Below are positions 1-6,215 of a stretch of 19,322 nt of DNA, piece by piece. Each line of letters starts with the position of its first letter. Positions within the stretch are counted from its first letter, which is position 1. Under the pieces are notes generated by a model. It ran no database searches. It had not been told where the DNA came from and saw only the letters and a program-made list of their open reading frames with translations. Origin of the DNA: Prevotella sp. UBA3294 (lineage in GTDB: Bacteria; Bacteroidota; Bacteroidia; Bacteroidales; Bacteroidaceae); the NCBI GenBank assembly GCA_002361535.1, contig DETG01000092.1, forward strand, positions 899 through 20,220, in the 5' to 3' direction. Made by a program: the position numbers and the translations under genes.

Positions 1-88
1 TAGCCGAAAACCACCATTTGTTGTGCTCTTCGTCCCAAACGGCCCGTACCTCACGGTCGTTAAAAAAACGGATAGACTTTTTGCTCAT
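1..88 (-). CDS. Bro-N / antirepressor-like protein, N-terminal fragment (runs off window)
   Basis: Only the first 29 codons are inside the window; the gene continues past position 1. The protein begins MSKKSIRFFNDREVRAVWDE and goes on through a W-rich stretch (EEHNKWWFSA). This resembles the start of Bro-N/antirepressor-like proteins, in which a short beta-rich segment (F-N-x-x-x-V-R...W-W-F-S) opens the Bro-N DNA-binding domain. From memory, such proteins occur in Bacteroidota both on phages and beside restriction-modification loci. The ATG at 86-88 is the only good start; the in-frame codons just upstream are not starts. It lies downstream of the restriction-modification block on the same strand. 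The function is inferred from a short piece, so the family call is moderate at best. Confidence 0.5.
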   Translation of the reverse strand, partial: MSKKSIRFFNDREVRAVWDEEHNKWWFSA

Positions 89-128
89 GCCATTGCTATG
101 TTAATAATATTACTTAATACTCGTTTTG

Positions 129-218
129 TCATTTCAGGTTCTTGAATTCCTTCCACTCGCACCCCTCATCCTCCTTTGGGTATTGCTTGATGAGAAATTG
201 TTGTAATGCTTGTTCTGT
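129..218 (-). pseudogene. Remnant of a second AlbA_2 (Schlafen-like) gene
   Basis: An open stretch of 29 codons on the minus strand, bounded by TAG at 219-221 and ending at TGA at 129-131, has no start codon. It reads QYPKEDEGCEWKEFKNLK near its end. As I remember the family, this pattern (YPKE-x-E-x-C-EWKEFKNLK) is the usual opening of one group of AlbA_2 ATP-binding proteins, where the chain would continue for several hundred residues. Here it stops straight after the motif. The intact neighbour at 344-1783 has the comparable but different motif LDWKSGLSD. I read this as the 5' stump of a deleted paralogue. No homology search was possible. Confidence 0.45.
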
Positions 219-262
219 CTATCCTGATTCGCCAGATTACTCATTATTGTATAATTTCCCTA

Positions 263-335
263 TTTGGATTTTAACTGCAAAAAGAAAAATATTGATAATC
301 AATTGTTTATAACTTTTTTGGATTTAGTCTGCAAA
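263..335. repeat. Imperfect 19-nt direct repeat in intergenic region
   Basis: TTTGGATTTTAACTGCAAA at 263-281 and TTTGGATTTAGTCTGCAAA at 317-335 match at 16 of 19 positions, 54 nt apart. They lie between the stop of the ATP-binding gene and the AlbA_2 remnant. Apart from these and the remnant, I see nothing recognisable in the 89-343 gap. They could be traces of the deletion that removed the second AlbA_2 gene, or chance in A+T-rich DNA. Confidence 0.4.
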
Positions 336-343
336 TAAAACTT

Positions 344-1783
344 CTATCCATAGAATGGGATATATGTCATATATTTCTTGGAAGTTGTTTCAATATCAGC
401 AGGCTTGATAAAACCAGCATCCACCGTATCAGAAATGATACGCGAAGCGACAGCCGATTCGTTTTTATTCAATTCAAAACGTTCCCTTACAGACTGATTA
501 TTGATAGTTTCACCGTCTTCATACATCAAGCAGGCATGCTGATAACAGGCGGAAATCTTTTCATGTTTTGTCATATCCCTCAGACTCTTCTGCGGATATA
601 GGAATATACGTGTGTGCTGTTCGCTTTTTGTAAACTTAACGGCAGGAAGATTCATCTCCTCCACAGCTGCAATGGCACGGTCAATGCCACTACCCCGGCG
701 TTCACAAATTCCAAGTTGAAACATCATTTGTGCCAACTGTTCATTCCTTGATTGTGGTGGCAAGTCAATTAGTCGGTTAATATCGTTAAGAGGAGCCCCA
801 GCATTCGTAATGGTCAGTCGATTGGAGAATATTTCAATTGTCACAGGCATTCCCGTAATACCAAAATCCTGATGAACCAAAGCGTTAGCAACAAACTCTC
901 GGATAGCCACTCGTGGATAGACAGAAATATCTTCCCTTTTCACGTCAATGACTTCCTTGCTCGTATTACGCATAATGAAATCAACCAATCCTTCGAAGCC
1001 GACAGCATATCCGTATGCGCCATGCTGTTCAAGTGACTGTTGGCGATTGTTTGTCCCTACATATTTCCTGACAATCACTTCGCGTCCTTTCATATTTGGA
1101 AAGTCGCCCAGATTGTTAGCAAACAGAATCGCACCCATATTCGTGATATTCCACTTCTTGCCCTCTTGCTCGCATAAATGATAATCATTCAGCCTGCTTA
1201 TGATACTACTTGTAGAGGTTGGCACATTTTTATCCAAAATTTGGTAGAGTGACTTATAGTTTAGAAGATGTAGAACCTCATCGGCAGATAAGCCACCCAA
1301 TGCCACTTGTCTTTCATAAGTTATGCCTTGTGAAGCAGCAATCATTGCTCTAACCTGGTTTTTCGACATCTTTACGGTTTGACCAGCAGAACGGTAATAT
1401 GAAGAATAAATATCTTTTCCTCGCAGACAAACGGGCTTTTCGTTCTGTTCAGGAATGAAGATGAATAACAAGGAATGACCTTCAAAGGTCATAACTGAAT
1501 GTTCTATCTGGATAGGATAAGCAAGGTTGTTCAGGGCTATATTTCCTAATGTTTGAACAGTTTTGTCCACCTCCTCTTTTGAGATATCAAAACATGTACC
1601 ATCATTATGCACTCCATACACAAGAATGCCGCCACCCTTCAAGTTGGCAAATGCTGAGATGTGCTGTGCCAACCGTTCCGCCTTATCCGACAACCCACTC
1701 TTCCAATCCAGTTCATTCAGCTCTGTTGGTATCGGATATAGGCTATCCTTCAGTATAGCTATTGCCCGTTCTTTCCAATTCAT
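344..1783 (-). CDS. AlbA_2 / GHKL ATP-binding protein (RecG C-terminal-like family)
   Basis: This 479-residue protein has an N-terminal AlbA_2 (Schlafen AlbA-like) domain at about residues 20-135, marked by LDWKSGLSD, ISAFANLKGGGILVYGVHND and a YYRSAG segment. A GHKL-type ATP-binding module follows at about 290-375: REFVANALVHQDF, the IEIFSNRLTITNAGAP strand-turn, then RNEQLAQMMFQLGICERRGSG. The C terminus looks like a winged helix. This architecture is often labelled 'putative DNA-binding domain / RecG-like', but it has no helicase motifs. ATG at 1781-1783 is preferred over an upstream in-frame TTG (1810), which overlaps a promoter-like TATCTTTG. The gene is 75 nt downstream of the specificity gene on the same strand. 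Such proteins recur beside restriction-modification genes, so an accessory defence or regulatory role is likely, but the actual activity is unknown. Confidence 0.8.
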   Translation of the reverse strand: MNWKERAIAILKDSLYPIPTELNELDWKSGLSDKAERLAQHISAFANLKGGGILVYGVHNDGTCFDISKEEVDKTVQTLGNIALNNLAYPIQIEHSVMTFEGHSLLFIFIPEQNEKPVCLRGKDIYSSYYRSAGQTVKMSKNQVRAMIAASQGITYERQVALGGLSADEVLHLLNYKSLYQILDKNVPTSTSSIISRLNDYHLCEQEGKKWNITNMGAILFANNLGDFPNMKGREVIVRKYVGTNNRQQSLEQHGAYGYAVGFEGLVDFIMRNTSKEVIDVKREDISVYPRVAIREFVANALVHQDFGITGMPVTIEIFSNRLTITNAGAPLNDINRLIDLPPQSRNEQLAQMMFQLGICERRGSGIDRAIAAVEEMNLPAVKFTKSEQHTRIFLYPQKSLRDMTKHEKISACYQHACLMYEDGETINNQSVRERFELNKNESAVASRIISDTVDAGFIKPADIETTSKKYMTYIPFYG

Positions 1784-1807
1784 ATTGTTCTTTTCTTTTT
1801 TTATTTG

Positions 1808-1815
1808 CAAAGATA
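1808..1815 (-). promoter_or_regulatory. Bacteroidota -7 box upstream of the ATP-binding gene
   Basis: The minus strand reads TATCTTTG, an exact match to TAnnTTTG, 24 nt before the ATG at 1783. No well-spaced -33 TTTG was found. It suggests the ATP-binding gene can be transcribed apart from the restriction-modification genes. Confidence 0.4.
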
Positions 1816-1857
1816 ATCAATTTATCTCAAATATTCTCATATGCCAATCGTGCTTTC

Positions 1858-3507
1858 TTACGGTTCTATAAAGATTGGTGTACCTTTTGCATGGTCTGCA
1901 TCCAGTTCGATAATCCTTTCTATTAGATGATGTTCAATCAAGAAAGTCAAATCCATATCAAGGGGTTCGAGAGAGAACGACATATAGCTCTTTCTGGGCC
2001 TTTTGTTTGGGTAGCCCAATCCAATCAGCTCTTCTTTGCCCATTTCTCGATGGTCAACAATCTTGTAAGCACTCAGTTTGTCTGGCTTGCCGATTTCATA
2101 GAGTACCAGCAAAGATGTACTGCCAAAAAGTTCACGGTTAACCTCCATAGAGCCTTTCACCTTTCCCATCCTTATGTTATATAGGTGGTGAGCATCTATC
2201 CAATCGCGATACGGCTTCCCCTTATAGCAGCCCACAAGAATAGTTTGACCGTTGCCAAAGAAGTCACAGATGCTTTGGTCGAAGCCTTCCCATTTGTAGC
2301 GGCCAAAGGGTTCTGCGGCTATTTGTGGTTCGTATGAAATCCCTCCGTGATTATTGGCATTCTCGTCTATTATATATGTGTTTGCACTTTCTTTTTGATT
2401 GGCAATCACTTCCCCATAAGCACTACGCTCACGTTCTATCTCTCGTTTTAAGGCGGCAATACATTGCTTCTTGATGGCATTGATGTAGGTCTGCATAAAG
2501 GTGAAATCAACATCTTTCCCTTCTTTACCTTTACATGGAATCCAGATAGAATCCTTCTCCATCTTCTCTTTTGTCCATTTAAAAGAATACGCGTATTTTT
2601 TTCCTTTTTTCCTGATGGGGGCAAGGTAATATAAAGCGATATTTTCATTCAACGCATATTTTGGATAAAGAACATTCACATCATCAGAAGCCCAGAAACG
2701 CTCAAACTGGTAAAATGCTTCGCCCACAGAACCATTATAAGTAACTGTTATGGTATTGGATGGGTGTAAATGTGAGTCATTGCCTATTTTGTTTGTTAGA
2801 CCATTGTTCTCTGCAGTAGCTCCAATAAAATTAATATTACCGGAAATCATGTTTGCTTTTGTCAGTCTCCTTCCTTTGCAGATATCAAACAACTCACCAA
2901 GAGTAACTTCTATCATCGGAGTACTTCCTATATTGCTCAGCGCATCCTCCTCTTCTTTCGACAAAGTACAGTCTTCGAAGCCTGCCTCATGGAGGTAGGC
3001 TTCGAGTTCGCGAACTCGCTCATCTTCGAGTTCGCGAACTCGCTCCTCGATATAAATCAAGTCGATGTCACCTTCTTTTGTAACAGGTAGATATATTTCT
3101 TGTTCCTTTATACGAGGCCAAGTTCCCATATTGTTGAAAGAATATAACTTCCTGAGATACGACATTTGGACGCTTATATACAAACCAACAAGTTCGTTCT
3201 TCAGCACATCGCCATTTAAAGAGAATACATGATTATGAGTAGCCATTTTATACTCAAATGGCCGGTAGTATGCATTACCCAAGAAGTCTATGGTTATAGT
3301 ATTGGCTGGAAAGATTTTTGCGGCTCTATCGGTTCGTCCTTTTATACCGCAATTCTGCACTCCAGAGTTCACGAAATATTCTCCTTGCCCGTTAACATCC
3401 TTTTGTTGTAAATCAACATCACCAGTTTGGGCGTTAAACAGACTACCTATTTTAAATTTTTTATATCCGCCCTCGGGTTCTTTCCGTTTCTTCCGAGGGC
3501 CAACTAT
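1858..3507 (-). CDS. Type I/IIB specificity (S) polypeptide lacking its own start codon; probably expressed as a -1 frameshift extension of the RM subunit
   Basis: The frame encodes about 549 residues from the codon after the proposed slip site. TRD1 starts at about residue 16 (KKFKIGSLFNAQTGDVDLQQ, later NSGVQNCGIKGRT) and ends near 145. A charged linker at about 150-190 carries two copies of an ERVRELE(D/A) unit. TRD2 spans about 198-345 (TLGELFDICKGRRLTKANM, WASDDVNVL), followed by a helical ERERSAYGE segment. An extra domain of about 150 residues (395-549) is not expected in a BcgI-type S subunit. No ATG, GTG or TTG lies between the frame's upstream stop (TAA, 3535-3537) and GTG at 3370-3372, and starting at that GTG would remove the first conserved part of TRD1. 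Direct entry by -1 frameshifting from the upstream gene is the best reading; a recent indel that split one gene is the alternative. Confidence 0.8.
   Translation of the reverse strand: MVGPRKKRKEPEGGYKKFKIGSLFNAQTGDVDLQQKDVNGQGEYFVNSGVQNCGIKGRTDRAAKIFPANTITIDFLGNAYYRPFEYKMATHNHVFSLNGDVLKNELVGLYISVQMSYLRKLYSFNNMGTWPRIKEQEIYLPVTKEGDIDLIYIEERVRELEDERVRELEAYLHEAGFEDCTLSKEEEDALSNIGSTPMIEVTLGELFDICKGRRLTKANMISGNINFIGATAENNGLTNKIGNDSHLHPSNTITVTYNGSVGEAFYQFERFWASDDVNVLYPKYALNENIALYYLAPIRKKGKKYAYSFKWTKEKMEKDSIWIPCKGKEGKDVDFTFMQTYINAIKKQCIAALKREIERERSAYGEVIANQKESANTYIIDENANNHGGISYEPQIAAEPFGRYKWEGFDQSICDFFGNGQTILVGCYKGKPYRDWIDAHHLYNIRMGKVKGSMEVNRELFGSTSLLVLYEIGKPDKLSAYKIVDHREMGKEELIGLGYPNKRPRKSYMSFSLEPLDMDLTFLIEHHLIERIIELDADHAKGTPIFIEP
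3001..3048. repeat. Two tandem 24-bp units in the S-protein linker, each with a perfect 16-bp palindrome
   Basis: Positions 3001-3024 and 3025-3048 are identical except for one base near the end (catc/cctc). Each contains CGAGTTCGCGAACTCG (3003-3018 and 3027-3042), which equals its own reverse complement. In the S frame the units encode an eight-residue repeat, ERVRELED then ERVRELEA, in the helical linker between the two TRDs. This is the place where HsdS proteins such as EcoR124 carry copy-number repeats that set the spacing of the bipartite recognition site. Confidence 0.85.
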
Positions 3508-3529
3508 TTTCCCAGGCCGTTCTCTCCTT
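3469..3529 (-). promoter_or_regulatory. Candidate programmed -1 ribosomal frameshift signal (RM to S)
   Basis: On the minus strand, in order: AAGGAG (3529-3524), 10 nt, slippery heptamer G GGA AAA (3513-3507) in the zero frame, the TAG stop (3506-3504) as the first half of a 6-nt spacer, then a perfect 8-bp stem GCCCTCGG (3500-3493) / CCGAGGGC (3476-3469) with a 16-nt loop. Seven of the eight pairs are G-C. A -1 slip places the ribosome on ATA at 3507-3505 and into the open S frame. The layout follows the E. coli dnaX signal (upstream Shine-Dalgarno, X XXY YYZ heptamer, downstream stem). It is seen directly in the sequence, but function has not been shown. Confidence 0.65.
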
Positions 3530-5579
3530 CTTGCTTAATAACCTCCGATACTCGCCAAGCAAGGTAGTCTTTCACAACCTTACGGAAATCCTCCTCAGTA
3601 GGTATGGTGTCTATCTTTTTATGCTGTCCGTAAGTCCAGTCGTTGCCTTTTAATGTTATGTAGTCTTCGACGTATAATCCATGATAATAGTTGAGATTCT
3701 CGTCATTAACTCCTCGACCATACCTTACCAGATTGACAACTTCTTCATATCTTCCCTGTGCATCATCAGTATCACGCAGATTAACGCTCTGACTGGAATG
3801 GCGACGGTTCATTCTCGAATATCCGTCATTGGAGAAGTCGATGAATTTTACCACAGACTTACGTTTGTGTGGCGTACCAACCTCAAAAACATAGATGGCT
3901 GTCTGGACAGATGATTTCCCGATAAACAAATCGGTGGGCATCTTGATAGATGCCACAAGTGTATTATTTTTCAGAATGTCCTTGGTGTATGGGAGACCAT
4001 TGCCACTACCGGCATTTTCTTGAATGAGGACAGCAGCCATACCTTTATGTGTCATCATGCCAAGCGCACGCTTTACAAACACAAATCCCTTACCTGCTGC
4101 TGAGTACGGTGGGTTGAGCAGAAACACATCAGCAGGGAATGGCTCGCCCTTCAATTTTCCTTGTTCGTAATTGCCCTTGAAATCTGTTAATGAGTCGCCT
4201 TGAATAATATTTGCAGAGCCATCCTTCATCAGAATCATGTTCAACACTGCAAGTAGGTATATGTCGGCCAACTTCTCGATACCCAATAGTTGTTCAGTCT
4301 TAATATGTAGGATTATCTCTTCTCTTACTTTCGGATTCACTATCTTGGTTTTGGCATCGGCAATCATCTGATGCATAGCAGAAATAAGAAAGCCTGCAGA
4401 ACCCGTTGCGAAGTCCCAAACGTATGAATCCTTGTTCACCTGACACAACTTAGACATCAATTCAGTAACAGAACGTGGAGTTAGTACCACGTCATTCTCT
4501 GCTCCGTCAGGAACGGCAACCCATGCATTGAGTACATTAAACAGCCTGCCGGTAAAATCCAGATTGTGCAACTCACCTGTAAGAAAAGGAATGATATCCA
4601 TTTTAATATCATAGTAAAGCGTCTTTAGCTTACTCTCACCGTTTATGGGAACTTCAAGATGCGAATTTAGGAACACCACCTTAAGAATTCCGAAAATCAT
4701 ATCTATCTTCTCTTCAGGCAAACTTTTATTCTTCAGGTAAGATTTGATTCTTCCCATGATGACAGCACCATCGTTATTATCCGCATCAGTGTTACCGAGC
4801 AATTCGTCTTCTTGTAATGGACGCACCTTGAAAGAGCCATCTTCATTTCTCACTCCTAATCCTGCCATAATCAGCCCTGTTACAAGCTGAACCCGCTGAT
4901 TAACCACAATATGCAATTCGTCCTGCATCTTTTGATTAAGGGCTTTTAACTTACGCTCAATATCATCCTCCAAATTGGACTTCTGACGTTCTATTTCTGC
5001 TTCGGTCAGGTTAATCTCAGCAAGATGCTTAAATAACTCCTCACGAAACATTTCCAGCAGGAAAGACAAGTCACTATAGCGTCCTATTTCTTTTGGTATG
5101 AAAAGATTCCGTCTGGAGAGAAACCATGCGCTAACTTCATAAACAATTTCTCCTGTTTCTTCTTTATATCCATTTACCCCTATGGCAAGTACTTCTTTAT
5201 AGTTCGTATGGCGCACGATAGCATTAGCATAATGTACAGCTCCATTGACTGCGTATTTTTCAATATTAGCATAATTCGGATCACCTTTTTTTGTTGTGTT
5301 TGCTGGTAACCCTGTTTCTTCATCAAGTTTTATAAGTGCGCCTTTTGTTCCTTTAACTTCAATCATCACGGGAATATCGCCCTCACCAGTCGGAATCATG
5401 CACTTGATATCTGGATAGTTCGGTCCTTTTCCTCCTTTCTTCGAAGGTGCCGTTTTGAGAGCCTTTTCTATTTGAGGATTGATGAAATCTGTTTTGTAAT
5501 AGAGCCTAATCCCTTTCAATTGCTCCTTAGCCCATTGTTCGACCAGTTCTTCTATGCTGTGACTCTGTTTGCTTGCCAT
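3504..5579 (-). CDS. BcgI-like restriction endonuclease / N6-adenine methyltransferase subunit (RM)
   Basis: This 691-residue protein has a PD-(D/E)xK-type nuclease motif near the N terminus: P56-D57, then E74-V-K76 in VMIEVKGTKG. A helical region follows, then an HsdM-like methylase with LTPRSVTELM at about 366-376, motif I DFATGSAGF (389-397, SAM binding) and motif IV NPPY (489-492, catalytic for adenine N6 methylation). BcgI subunit A has the same order of nuclease then methylase, so no separate HsdR is needed, and none is present in the window. The start ATG (5577-5579) gives a sensible N terminus. The stop TAG at 3504-3506 sits directly on a slippery heptamer and stem-loop, and the S frame continues in -1. 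A chain read through the shift would be about 1,240 residues, close to single-chain type IIB enzymes such as AloI. The recognition site cannot be predicted from sequence alone. Confidence 0.88.
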   Translation of the reverse strand: MASKQSHSIEELVEQWAKEQLKGIRLYYKTDFINPQIEKALKTAPSKKGGKGPNYPDIKCMIPTGEGDIPVMIEVKGTKGALIKLDEETGLPANTTKKGDPNYANIEKYAVNGAVHYANAIVRHTNYKEVLAIGVNGYKEETGEIVYEVSAWFLSRRNLFIPKEIGRYSDLSFLLEMFREELFKHLAEINLTEAEIERQKSNLEDDIERKLKALNQKMQDELHIVVNQRVQLVTGLIMAGLGVRNEDGSFKVRPLQEDELLGNTDADNNDGAVIMGRIKSYLKNKSLPEEKIDMIFGILKVVFLNSHLEVPINGESKLKTLYYDIKMDIIPFLTGELHNLDFTGRLFNVLNAWVAVPDGAENDVVLTPRSVTELMSKLCQVNKDSYVWDFATGSAGFLISAMHQMIADAKTKIVNPKVREEIILHIKTEQLLGIEKLADIYLLAVLNMILMKDGSANIIQGDSLTDFKGNYEQGKLKGEPFPADVFLLNPPYSAAGKGFVFVKRALGMMTHKGMAAVLIQENAGSGNGLPYTKDILKNNTLVASIKMPTDLFIGKSSVQTAIYVFEVGTPHKRKSVVKFIDFSNDGYSRMNRRHSSQSVNLRDTDDAQGRYEEVVNLVRYGRGVNDENLNYYHGLYVEDYITLKGNDWTYGQHKKIDTIPTEEDFRKVVKDYLAWRVSEVIKQEGENGLGK

Positions 5580-5608
5580 ATCTGTTCTAAGTAAATATTG
5601 TTTTCAAC

Positions 5609-5639
5609 TTACCCACTAAATGTATTATAGTTACCCACT
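5609..5639. repeat. Direct repeat TTACCCACT, 22-bp period, upstream of the RM gene
   Basis: TTACCCACT occurs at 5609-5617 and 5631-5639, about two helical turns apart, 30 nt before the RM start codon and after the Xre-type gene. The position suits an operator for the restriction-modification operon. No protein can be assigned to it from the sequence. Confidence 0.45.
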
Positions 5640-5670
5640 CGCTCGGCTTGCCGCTTTGCTTGCAAATAAC

Positions 5671-5939
5671 TCAAAAAGAGGGGTGTTCTTTTTTGTCTTT
5701 ATTTGTTCTAACTAATTCTGTCAGTTCCACATCAAGCAGTTCTGCAATTCTTAGATATGTCTCCATTGTAGGCTGGCAGTCATTGGTACACCACTTTGAT
5801 ACGGTAGTAGGCGCACATCCCAGCTGCTCTGCCAACCACTTATAGGTTCTTGGGTATCCCTCCACGAGACACTCAATAGTCTCGCGGCACCTCCCTTCTC
5901 TGCAAGCACAACTTTGATGCGATTAATATCTTTGTCCAT
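5671..5939 (-). pseudogene. Xre/HTH_3-type regulator disrupted by a 44-nt insertion
   Basis: From ATG 5937-5939 the frame reads MDKDINRIKVVLAEK, the usual opening of small HTH_3 regulators in Bacteroidota restriction-modification loci. It then runs into unrelated sequence. The rest of the HTH (KWLAEQLGCAPTTVSKWC, then AELLDVELTEL) lies in the -1 frame, ending at 5671. Removing 5851-5894 (44 nt) joins VLAEK directly to RTYKWLAEQLG and restores one frame of about 74 residues. The insert contains CGAGAC-8 nt-GTCTCG on the minus strand, so it could fold. A GTG at 5863-5865 could start a 64-residue product with a complete helix-turn-helix but no N-terminal helix. It is most likely a broken control gene of the restriction-modification operon; a shortened functional form is possible. 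Confidence 0.6.
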
Positions 5940-5963
5940 AATGGATTTCTGTTGTTAATGCTA

Positions 5964-5971
5964 CAAAGTTA
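5964..5971 (-). promoter_or_regulatory. Bacteroidota -7 box for the Xre/restriction-modification operon
   Basis: The minus strand reads TAACTTTG, an exact TAnnTTTG match, 24 nt before the ATG at 5939. It is the most plausible promoter for the whole minus-strand defence block. Confidence 0.5.
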
Positions 5972-5999
5972 CTCATTTTTATCCAAACAGAGCACATTA

Positions 6000-6016
6000 T
6001 GCTAAGATATTTAGCA
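6000..6016. promoter_or_regulatory. Inverted repeat TGCTAA-N5-TTAGCA upstream of the defence operon promoter
   Basis: Perfect 6-bp arms with a 5-nt centre (gatat) lie about 30 nt upstream of the -7 box at 5964-5971. The size and position fit an operator for a small HTH dimer. The rest of the 5940-6215 gap is A+T-rich and shows no gene or other structure I can support. Confidence 0.35.
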
Positions 6017-6215
6017 AACAATCACACTATAATATTATTTCCCCACTTTTCCGCAGACTTTTCCTGATATTTGTCTGTCAAATCTTTCACTTTGTGCATA
6101 ATCTGTACCATTTGTATCACACACTTCTCCAAATTACATACAAGAGCGAATAGCGACCGTTGGTTCCGAATGTAAGTTGGGCGATGTCCACAAAACGGAA
6201 AGAGGTGGCCCAGTC

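Noticed and set aside
1858..3372. S protein starting at GTG 3372 (504 residues)
   Set aside because: The same frame is open upstream and encodes the conserved start of TRD1 (KIGSLFNAQTG). Starting at this GTG would delete it.
6117..6215. In-frame open stretch after the transporter stop, with a beta-strand-like ending (GTNGRYSLLY)
   Set aside because: It might be a remnant of an outer-membrane protein, but about 33 open codons are not unusual by chance and no family is recognised.
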